Shown one piece after another: positions 1 through 10,500 of a DNA stretch of 64,000 bases (positions within the stretch are counted from its first letter, which is position 1; each line of letters begins with the position of its first letter). The translations under genes and the position numbers were made by a program. The stretch is from NCBI GenBank assembly GCA_008933995.1, contig WARS01000051.1, positions 3,562,112-3,626,111 on the forward strand, read 5' to 3'. The notes beneath the pieces are model-generated. The model searched no databases. It saw nothing but the letters and a program-made list of their open reading frames with translations, and was not told the origin of the DNA. This DNA is from Datnioides undecimradiatus. Taxonomy: Eukaryota; Chordata; Actinopteri; Lobotiformes; Datnioididae.

Positions 1-215
1 GAAAGCAGCATCCTGTAAAAGAATGGGAACCCCAGGAGACTTGAGCTCTGAGATAACTTTGACCAAGGTGTAAGACCTTAATTAGCCTGTTAGGGTCATG
101 GCTTGTTCACAACCATTGTTAGAAAAGGCCAGGTGATGCAAATTTCAAAGCTTTATAAATACCCAGACTCCTCTAACCTTGTCCCAACAATCAGCAGCCC
201 TGTCCCTTTTAGCAG

Positions 216-1130
216 TTGCCTAGCACCCTGAAAATGAAAATGATTGATGCCCACAAAGCAGGAGAAGGCTATAAGAAGATAGCAAAGTGTTTTAAGGTAC
301 AGATTTCATCAGTTCGGAATATAATTAAGAAATGGCAGTTAACAGGAACAGTGGAAGTCAAGATAAGGTCTGGAAGACCAAGAAAAATACAGAGAGAACT
401 GCTTGCAGGACTGCTAGAAAAGCAAGTGGGAACCCCTGTTTGACTGCAAATGACATCCAGGAACACTTGGCAGACTCTGGAGTTGTGGTACAATGTTCAA
501 CTGTTCAGTGACACCTGCACAAATATGGCCTTCATGGAAGATTCATCAGAAGAAAACATCTCCTGCATCCTCAAAGAACATTTAGACAAGCCTGATGCAT
601 TTTGTAAACAACTCCTGTGGACCGATGAGGTTAAAATAGAATTCTTTGGCTGCAATGAGAAAAGGTATTTCAAGAAGAAGAATTTCATGAAAAGAACACC
701 AGTCCAACTGTTAAGCATGGGGGTGAATCGATCATGCTTTGGGGTTGTATTTCAGCCAATGGTATGGGGAACATTTCACGGGTAGAGGGAAGAATGGATT
801 CAATTAAATTCAACAAATTCTGAAAGCAAACCTGACACCATCTGTAAAAAAGCTGAAAGTTGAAAAGAGGATGGCTTCTACAAATGGATGATGATCCTAA
901 ACACACCTCAAAATCCACGATGGACTACCTCAAGAGGCACAAGCTGAAGGTTTTGCCATGGTCCTCAGTCTGCTGACCAGTGTGTGCCTGACGGCCCAGG
1001 AATCTCACAGAACTGGAAGACTTTTGTAAGGAAGAATGGGTGAAAATCCCTCCAACATGAACTGAAAGACTCTTGACTGGCAACAAAAAGTGTTTACAAG
1101 CTGTGATACTTGCCAAGGGGGGGCTACTAG
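216..1130 (+). pseudogene. Tc1 transposase, inactivated
   Basis: The N-terminal paired-like helix-turn-helix is clear (HKAGEGYKKIAK, then SVRNIIKKW and GRPRK, the AT-hook-like motif). An in-frame TGA at 441-443 interrupts it. The same frame then gives the first catalytic Asp in LLWTDEVKIEFFG and ends at a stop at 783-785. The DDPKHTSK motif (second Asp) appears near 886-910 and a C-terminal FCKEEWVKIP segment near 1020-1050, in other frames. The region that should hold the third acidic residue (usually SPDLNPIE) is missing or scrambled at about 960-1000. It is clearly non-functional. A full-length relative would be about 340 residues. Confidence 0.85.
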
Positions 1131-1144
1131 GTACTAACTATGCA

Positions 1145-1348
1145 GGGTGCCCAAACTTTTGCTGCGGGCCCTTTTCTTTTTCTATTATTCTGAAAATGTA
1201 AAAGATGAAATTTAAAAAAAATTTTGGTTTAAAATATAAAGGGAATGTGTCAACTGTAACTTTATGCCTTTTGGAGATCATTTCATCTTCCGTTTGCTTA
1301 ACTGTTCACATTAACAGAAAGTTTGACCAGGGGTGCCCAAACCTTTGC
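1145..1348 (+). repeat. Tc1 IR/DR direct repeats (inner 1145-1162, outer 1331-1348)
   Basis: Two copies of gggtgcccaaac(t/c)tttgc differ by one base and lie 186 bases apart, start to start. They mark the transposase-binding sites of the right inverted repeat. Confidence 0.75.
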
Positions 1349-1357
1349 ATGCCACTG

Positions 1358-1402
1358 TACACACACACACACACACAAACAAACACGCACGCACGCACGC
1401 AC
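1358..1402. repeat. (CA)n / (ACGC)n compound microsatellite
   Basis: CA repeats, then AAAC, then four GCAC-type units. It lies between the Tc1 end and the donor of the fourth mtm1 coding exon (donor GT at 1408-1407 on the minus strand). Confidence 0.9.
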
Positions 1403-1408
1403 AAAGAC

Positions 1409-1519
1409 CTTGCAGGTGATATCAAGCCCGTAGGAGTTTTCTCCTCTACTTGATGCTCCACCCATCTTCTCCACCCGACTGATGGCACCCAGAGGAACAT
1501 CCAGCATAACTGACACATC
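1409..1519 (-). CDS. mtm1: mtm1 fourth coding exon (PH-GRAM)
   Basis: 111 nt, 37 codons, phase 0 at both ends. Acceptor tttgctgtag, then [37 protein letters not shown]. The donor reads AAG|GTCTTT, which is weak. It is followed within about 8 bases by a GCGT/GT microsatellite and within about 50 bases by the end of a Tc1 element. The next family exon normally begins at DMRNLR and is not visible before position 1. Confidence 0.9.
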
Positions 1520-4500
1520 CTACAGCAAACAGTCAGAATGTTACAGTCAGTTAGAATCAGCATTGTTTTCCCCAGATATACTTTAACCCAGAGACCTTTG
1601 ATATACCATGCCCATCTACATTGTTAGTCACCCGTGGTTCCTTTTTTTTTTTTTTTTTTTTTTTTTAAAAATAATGTTCATTCATTACAGAATGCCATAA
1701 AGTTCACTCTGGGTCCTTAACTTTTTAATCTTTGGATATTACATCTAAAATATGATCACTACTATGCATATGTAGATGTTTGATGGTGTTGACACAACTT
1801 AATTGACCCGCTTGCAATCCCCTTCCCTTCTGCCACTTCTGAAAGTGTGCTAAGCAATCTGACAAAATCCTGCACCTTGATTCTCAGCAGTCTTTGCCAA
1901 GTTGAACCATCAACATAAAAATAATGAAAAAGACTGGATTCAATCAGCCAGCAATGAAATTGACTTGTAACAATTCACTATTAATTGAGCTAACACACTG
2001 TGCTTGTTTAAAACATTGCTGTGGTAATAAGAGGAATTTCCCTTTATGTGTTCACATGTTTATTCTTGTGTGTAACATTGTATTATTACTTAAGTACTGG
2101 CTTTTTCGTTTGGTTTTACAACAAGCGTAGTTGTCATCAGCATAAGTATCTTTGAGTTATCTTCCCTTCGCCTGTTTCACTTCTCTGTCTGTCTCTGACT
2201 CTGTACAGCCCAGTACACAGCACTGCGGAGGAGGTGCTGTAGCGTGATAATAAAGGTCACCAAAATGTTTAGTGGTTTAGTTTACTGCTCCCCTTCGTCA
2301 TAGATTTTAATCTGTCACCAAAAGGTCACAAAATGCAACCAAATGGTCACAGTGTAGCTCCCTGGGGTTAAAAGGATGTCTGTAACAATGAATTTAAGGG
2401 TGGCAGTAATTATTTTATACTGTCATATAAAATAATAATCTGGTCTGACTGGGCTCAAAAGTCTAAAACAAAAGACCAAAGCAGTACTGTAGGTAGACTA
2501 GACTAGGTTGAGACTCTGTCTGTCTGTCTCCCTCTCTGTCTCTCACCACATGAGTTTAATAGTACTTACAGTATCTGAACTCTTGAAGTAGAGTCTGTAG
2601 TTGGTGATTAACACTTTGCCTTTAACAGCTCCACTGAATGGACAAATGTAGATGATGTCTTTATCTGAAAACAGGCAAATACAAACATTGTTAATTGATT
2701 TGACCTCTTTGCCTTCTCTCATGACTGGTATTGCACAGGCCTTATTGGCTCTGATTTGGTTCCCCTTCTGCACTAGCATTTTGATCCAGGCATAATATTT
2801 ATAAGCAGTAAGAATTCACAACTCATGCAGAAGCAGAAAAGAAGAAAAAAAAATGCGCAGCAAATGTAGGCTAAAAATATCTACTCTGAGTGTTCAATAA
2901 GAAATTAAGGGCAGGCCCACTCAAAAGTTTCTGCCATCGCAATCACATGTCACTTTAATTCCAACTGGAATAAGTATATAACCATGTCACGCGGATGCTC
3001 TCAGAATAAGAGAATATAAAGTAGTTTTACATTTTTTACAATATATGGTAAATGGACTGTGCTGATATATTGTCCTCCTACCACTCAAAGTGCTTTTACC
3101 CTAGTCAGCATTTACCCATTTACACAAAAAGAAACCAAGAAAACTAAAGCATTCACACACCCATGGAACAGTTATTGGGCGCAATATAGGATTCAGTGTT
3201 TTGCCCAGCATGCAGCCTGGAGTCAAACCGCCATCTTGTGATAGGTAGATGATCCGCTCTACCTCTGAGCCACAGCCAGCCCGTATAATGTTTGGGTTAA
3301 TGCAGTACTTCTCAAATAGTGGGGCGGTGAGGTCTCGAGGAGGGGGGGGGCGATAAACTTGCTTGAACGATAAACAAGCCTCCAGTCACTAGGGGGCAGC
3401 AGTGCTCAAACTAATCAGCAGGCTGCCTGTACAACCCAGTAGAAGAAGTAAGAATAAGCCTAATAAGACCAGGAAATACAACGAAGCCTACATAGCCCTT
3501 GGGATTACCGTGAATGCGGTCGGAAATGAGGAAAGACCTGTGTGTGTTTTATGCCTAAAAACTGGCAGCGGACAGCACAAAACCAAACAAATTAAGACGG
3601 CACCTGGAGACCTTACACCCCAGTTATGTCAATAAGCCCCTGGACTTCTTTCATCGAAAACTCGATGAGTGTCGCCAACAGGCCGGTCATTGTGTGATCG
3701 CGGCATCAGTAAATAGAAAAGCACTGTTAGCCTCGTACAAAGTTGGCCACCACATCGCAAGGTGCAAAAAACCTCACACGATAGCTGAGGAGCTAATACT
3801 CCCGGCAGCACTGGACACGGTCACAATCATGCTAGGTGAGAAAAGTGCTAAGACACTGAATACTGTCCCTCTCCTCAATGACATGGTCGGGAGACGTATA
3901 CTTGGGGTGAAATTGTCCCCTAGGGGAGGCGTGGCAGAAAATAATTGAGAACCACTGGGTTAATGTAACCTGTGGTAGCCAACATCATAGGTGTATGGGT
4001 GTCCCCTAAACCATTGTCTTAGGCACTGTGCCTAAAGTGGAAACCATTATAGAGTCTGAGATAATTCTAAGGATAAAACAACTGTAATCTCTCTATAGCC
4101 AGCAGCTTGTGATGGACATGTCATGCAGTGACTAATCATGGTTTTGTTAATGGTGGAAAGGAACCGAGCAGCCAAAAAGAAGTATTTGACTTAAGTCAAC
4201 AGCCAGAAACCCCCTGCAAGGCCCAGAAAAAACAGGACTCAAGACTCAGAGAGGTCCAAAACAGTATTCCCTTGCACCACACTGCCTTGACCAAGGCTAA
4301 ATTTCCAGTGTTTGGTGGTTCCCAGGTTCCCAGCTGTAACAGTTGCGGATTTAGGTAGCAGTTAGACTAGAACGTGTGGTGAAATGGGAGGGATGACTGT
4401 TGGATAGTTGACAGATCCTTGGTTTAAACTTCACGGAGAGGACTAGGGCACAGGGGTTATGGATCTCACCAGAAAAAAGAGAATTTATTTAAAGACCACC

Positions 4501-7500
4501 AGAAGAGAGTGCTAAAGGACAAAATCAATCCCTGTCAGTCTCCTGTGGAGACTGAGATTCAGTGGTCTTGGAGGACAAATCTTTTGCCTTTGTAAGCCAC
4601 ATTTAGTGTCCTTTTTTCCAAGTCTCAGGTGAAGTTCCTAGGCACTGTGATCTCAATTAAGGAGTGAAAGAAGGTCCTGATAGGACAACAGCTATAACAT
4701 GCAACCCCATTCCCACAAACATTCCATTATCTAAGGAATTCAAAAGTTTAAATGTCTGGTAACTTCCCAATTTCCTGAACTGGCTGCCATTCAAAAGTTG
4801 GAGTGAACTGCAAATTGCCAGCAGGCCATGGAGAACACCAAGGCTGTCCCAGAGAATCCTCTAATCAAGGCCATAGAGAAGTGAGAGAACCATTTCAAGG
4901 GAGTTCCCTTTAAGGTACACCAACCCTGCACTGACGGTTAATTTTTGCAACAGCAATGGCAGCTAATCTGATTCACCACAGTGCCAGAGAACTTTAAACA
5001 ACACAGACAACACCACTCCAAGTACCAGTGTAGGATTTTTTTAGAAGCTGGTTGAGGTTAGAGAAAAGGAAGAAGTGCAAATGATAATTATAAATAATTA
5101 CGATTAGTGAAGCTTGCACCCCATACCCTTTAAAATTAAGTCATACAGGGACTTGCCTTGGTTAAACACAGCAAGTCTGATTTTAATCTGTTAATTTCTG
5201 ATTACAAAATGAGTAAACCAAAGTATCTGAGGCCAGATTTCAGGACTTATTAGTGGGTGCAAAGCTACACAAGTATATCACTTGAGATGTGCCTGGTAAA
5301 CAAACTTATGATCAGTGCTACCAAAGGGAAAATACAACATATTTCTTTAAAACAGAGTAAGGAAAAATTTAACGTGTGACTGATAGAGCCACATAAACTC
5401 ACCTATAATTCTGTCTTCTCCTGGCAGCAGAGATACATCAGCTAACAACTCCATCTTAAGAGACTCTCTGGAGGTCTACAAAACACACACATTATGACAT
5501 AAAAACATGACAGAATGGATGATCAATTCGATTTTTTACTTCATGTATGCTTGACAGTAATATAGTGTTATATGTTATATTTATGTGATGGTAAACTGTG
5601 TACCATTTCCTGATATTTACTTATGAAAGTATAGCAAGTATCTCTTAGACTCTAAAGGAATTGGGCCTAGTTAACTTTTTTCCTCCAAACTGCTACATGC
5701 AACACACCACAATCTCATCATCAGTTACTTGATGATCCTGTTACTCCAGCAGCTGACCTTCATATTTTACTAAAATAAACTTCAAATGTAGATCAGTGGC
5801 ATCTTGCGTAATGGCCTGAGTACTGGCTGCCTGCAAGTCGACTATTTTGGTATGACTAGCAGACATGAGGTTTTAAGCAGAAGCAGGATCAGCTGCATCT
5901 TGTGGTATGATATTTTATAGATAATCTTGAAGCTATTACTTATTACTAAAAATGAATTAATCAGTAACATTATTGACTACACGTAGTGGCATTCCTAGCA
6001 GTTGCACCACCTGACTTAAAGTTTGCACCAAGTTTGCATGTGATTTAAAATTATACTTGCTTAGCCAGCTTGATTTTAGGTTTCAGCTTTGATAACAAGT
6101 TCAGACATAAATTGTTAATTACACTTGGGGTTTTGTGTTGAAAGTTGAAAGTTGCCATTTTTAATCAATATTTGAAAGAGATTTACAAATGTTTTCAATC
6201 AGCAATAGATGTCACTTTGGGTCCTCTTGATGATATAATATGAACAAATGTTACGTGCCTGTAGGGTTGCTGCTCTTTCTCCTCCTCTCTTGAGCAGTTA
6301 CCCGCCTACCTCACCAGAGGAGATTGCTCACACCTGAACTGGTGAAAAGGGTTGTGGCCATAAAACCCGGTGTGCAGCTGGGTTCGCTCTCTCTCGGTGA
6401 CCAGACGGCAGCAGGTGGCTGTGTGTGTGCAACCTCTCCTGGAGACGATTTGGTTTTTCCTTTTTCCTTTTGAGAGACCATTGTGTTCTTGTGTTTGGTT
6501 GGCTTATCTTTTCAGTTCAGCTTGTCTTTTTGGTAAATAAAACAGACTTTTGGTTTGCTCTGTCAACCTGCTTCCTCCTCTTTCTCTTCTTTTTGATCCC
6601 ACTAGAATTAACGTGTTGGGTCCCACACCCCCTAGACCAAAGTGGGATGTAACATATTTGGGGGCTCGTCCGGGATCAAAAAAGGAGGAGGTTGGAGGAA
6701 CTCACTGAGTGTACTGGGTGGCTACTGCAATACAGGTGCAATGGTTTGCCTGAAGTATTTCCTCAGTTAGTCAGGGGAGTGTCCAGCTGAGTCTTCATTG
6801 ACTTCTCCATCGTGCACTCATTTATTATTTTGCCTTTTTTATTTTAGGAGTAATCCTGGGCAGAGACCAGATCTCCAATGGGGGCTGGCGTTTCAGAGCT
6901 TTCAGCTGCTGACGTGTGCCTGTAAGTCGCCTCGAGCCCGGCACGCTCCAGAAGCTACATAGGGTAGTTTTGTTTAGGCAGGTACTGGGGAAAACTGGCA
7001 CATTAAGGTTAATTGTGGTGGTTTTTGGCGTCCTATTAAGTGCTGTTGCAGTAGTCACGGTTTAAAAAGATTGTATGGCTAATTGAGTTGTAGATTGATG
7101 TCAGCTGTCAGGTGAGCAGCATAAGTGGAGTGTGGCTGAACTGATTGTCTACTGGGATAGCATGGCTGCCTTAAATGTTTGTGAGTTTGTGGATAATCCC
7201 ACTCTCACACAGCTTGATAAATGTAAGAAAGTTGAGTTATGGGCAATTGCTGAGCATTATGGGGTGTCTCTCCCCAGTGGACTGGTGAAGGCAGAGTTAA
7301 AAGCCATTTTGCTGGATCAATTGATTAGCATGGGGGTTCTCAGCTTACCAGCACCTGTAGAACCTGGCTTGTTGGCTGAGGCTATAGCTGAACCACCACC
7401 TGGCGATGTTCCCTCTGACTCTGCAGGGACGCATGCGTCGGTTCCACGGCTTTTGACACCCGCACCAGTTCATACTGATGATTGAAAAACCAAGCCAACC

Positions 7501-10500
7501 ACGTTACCGCCATTCATTCCGTTGTCAATTGAGTCATCTGCTGGTTCCTGTATTGATGCACGATTAAAAATGCGTTTGGCTCGACTCCAACTTGAGAAGG
7601 AGGAGCGTGAAAGAGTTTCAGCTCCGGCGTGAGTTGGAGCTAAGAAAAATTGAGGCAGACACTGCAATAAAAATGCGGCAGATTGAAATCCAAGTGAAGA
7701 CTCTCCATGACACGGTCAGTGGGTAGATATCGTCCAATTCTGGAACTAGTTTTGACATGGGTAAAAATGTTTTGCTTGTCCCTGTTTTCCGTGAGTCCGA
7801 AGTTGAATCCTATTTCGGGGTCTTTGAATGCATTGCAGCAGCTTTACAGTGGCCTAGAGAGGTATGGGCCATCATGCAAACTCTCAGGCAAAGCTCAAGA
7901 GGCTTGTGCTGCCCTTTCAGTGGAGAACAGCCTAGTTTATGAAAAAGGGAAGGGTGCGATTCTACAAGTGTATGAACTAGTGCCAGAGGTCTATAGGCAG
8001 CGTTTTCGCAGTCTAAAGAAAGATGCACATCAGACTTATGCTGACTTTGCCAGGGAAAAGGGCCTTCTATTCGACCGTTGGTGCTCGGCCTGTAAGGTTG
8101 ATGACTTTGCCTCAGTTCGTGAGCTCATCTTGCTGGGGTTGATTAAAACTATATCAGCGGTTAGTCAGTGTCCATCTAGTGTCCATTCTCGGAGAAAGTT
8201 TGACTGTTTTCAACCATTCATTTTTGAAGGTTTAGTTTCTCTCACAGGAAAAGTGGAGGATCAGCGACCAGTCACAGTGCTCCGTAATACCGCTTGCTCA
8301 CAGTCCCTCATCCTATCTGGAGTCCTGCCCGTGAATGCCAAGTCCTCATGTGGAACCAGTGCTGTTGTGAGAGGTATTGAGATGGGTTTTGTTCCTGCAC
8401 CTCTCCACAAAATTCACGTGCAATCAACTTTAGTTACCGGCTTCTTCCCAGTGGCCATGCGTTCAAGTTTCCCAATCGAAGGTGTTGATTTGATCATGGG
8501 AAATGACATTGCAGGTGGTAAAGTTCATCCTGTTCCAGAGGTGGTGAGTGTCCCCGTTCCCGAGTTAGACCATGATAATCTGGCCAAACGTCACCCTGAT
8601 GTGTTCACGGCGTGTGTGTTAACTCGGGCTCAGGCTCAAAAACAGGCTGTGGTTGATTTATCGGACTCTCTCCTTGCTTCTGCGCTGTTGGAAGACAGGT
8701 TGCCTCCTGGTGGTGACCCAGTGAGATGCTTGTCTAAGGAACTTGAGAAGGTAACGCCTGTAACTGCTCCTGGTCCGTCATTGCCATTGACCTGTGAGGC
8801 ACTAATTGCTGCACAAAGAAATGATCCCTCATTAACAAAGTGTTTTGATGCCGTTGTGACAGACGTTGGTGAGCACGGACCTAAATCTTCGTTCCAGATG
8901 TCGAACAGGGTGTTGATGCGAAGATGGGTACCACACAATGGTGTAGAGGAGGACTGTGGAACAGTCCATCAGATAGTTGTCCCAATTCAGTGTCGTCAAC
9001 ACATACTTGCTTTAGCTCATGAGCATCTCTTGTCTGGGCATCTGGGGGTGACTAAACCTTATAATCGTGTTCTGAAGCATTTCTTTTGGCCAGGTCTGAA
9101 GGCAGATGTGGCGCGCTTCTGCAAGACCTGCCACACTTGCCAGGTGGTGGGCGAACCGAACCAGGTCATACCCCCAGCACCCCTGCAACCTATCCCTGTC
9201 ATACGTGAGCCTTTCGAACATGTCCTCGACTGTGTTGGTCCCTTGCCTCGAACCAAGGCTGGTCATCAGTTTCTGCTAACCATTATGTGTACAGCAACTC
9301 GGTTTCCGGAAGCAATTCCCCTGCGGAAAATCACAGCACCAGCTATTATAAAAGCTCTAATAAAATTCTTTACAACATTCGGGTTGCCAAAGATTGTGCA
9401 GACTGATCAGGGAACCAATTTCATGTCCAAAGCATTCAAACGAACCTTACAGACATTAGGTGTAACCCATTCCATTTCGAGTGCTTATCATCCTGAGTCA
9501 CAAGGAGTCATAGAGTGCTGGCATCAGACGTTAAAGTCGATGCTTCGCAAATACTGTCTTGACACGGAACAGTTGGGATGAAGGGGTACCATTTGTACTC
9601 TTTGCCATGAGAGACGCTAAGCAGGAGTCCCTTGGGTTTAGTCCAGCCGAACTGGTGTTTGGCCATGATGTGCGGGGTCCTTTAAAGGTGTTAAAGGAAC
9701 AGTTCCTCACTGGCTCCCCTGAAAAGACCAATGTGGTGAATTTTGTGGCCAAGTGTAGAGAACGTCTTTCCCGAGCTACATCTCTAGATAAAGAGGCTCT
9801 CTCTGTCTCCCAGAGTAGCATGAAAACCAGGTTCGACAGAGAGGCTGTGAAACGTCAGTTTCAGCCTGGTGATAGGGTGTTGGTCCTTTTGCCAGTTCCT
9901 GGCACTGCACTATCTGCACGTTTCACAGGCCCATACATCATAGACAGTAGAAAAACTGAGACGGATTATGTTGTCCACACTCCCGAGTGTAGGAGGAAGA
10001 AACGTTTGTCATGTTAACATGTTGAAACCATACCTTTCCAGGGAAACTGAGGGAAAGCAGGAAGAAAGTCCAGAGTCTTCGGTCCCTGCTGAGAACTCTG
10101 CTTCTCTGGTCTGTGTGGGTTCTGCGTCTGATGATGGGCTAACCATGCCCCCTGAAGGTCACCTGAGCGGTAGGTTGTTGAACTCTGAATTTTTGTCATC
10201 CATCGAGTCTCAACTAGCCCATCTTCCCAGACCCCGACGTGATGACATGATAAAGCTAATTCACTCTTATCCCAATCTGTTCACTGATGTGCCATCCCGA
10301 ACAACTGTACTACAACATGACATTGACGTTAACTCTGCCACCCCCATTAAACAGCATGCATACCGATGCCCCTTACAGAGGAGGGAGATTATGAAAAGAG
10401 AGGTGCACTATCTGTTAAAGAACGGGTTAGCCAAGCCAAGTTACAGTCCCTGGAGCTCTCCCTGTGTACTGGCTGATAAAGATGATGGCACACCTCGTTT

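Larger units (their letters stand above)
1..1357 (+). mobile_element. Tc1-like DNA transposon, left end outside the window
   Basis: The right terminus ends in CACTG next to a TA dinucleotide (1358-1359), the Tc1/mariner target. The reverse of this end starts CAGTGGCATGC. An 18-base motif at the end recurs 186 bases further in, the IR/DR arrangement of fish Tc1 elements such as Sleeping Beauty. Inside lies a broken transposase. The element sits in an mtm1 intron, antisense to the gene. Its left inverted repeat is not in the window. Confidence 0.85.

Noticed and set aside
1298-2779. Paralogue MTMR1 instead of MTM1
   Set aside because: The [18 protein letters not shown] and MAS...YNS segments agree with MTM1 as I remember it; MTMR1 differs there.
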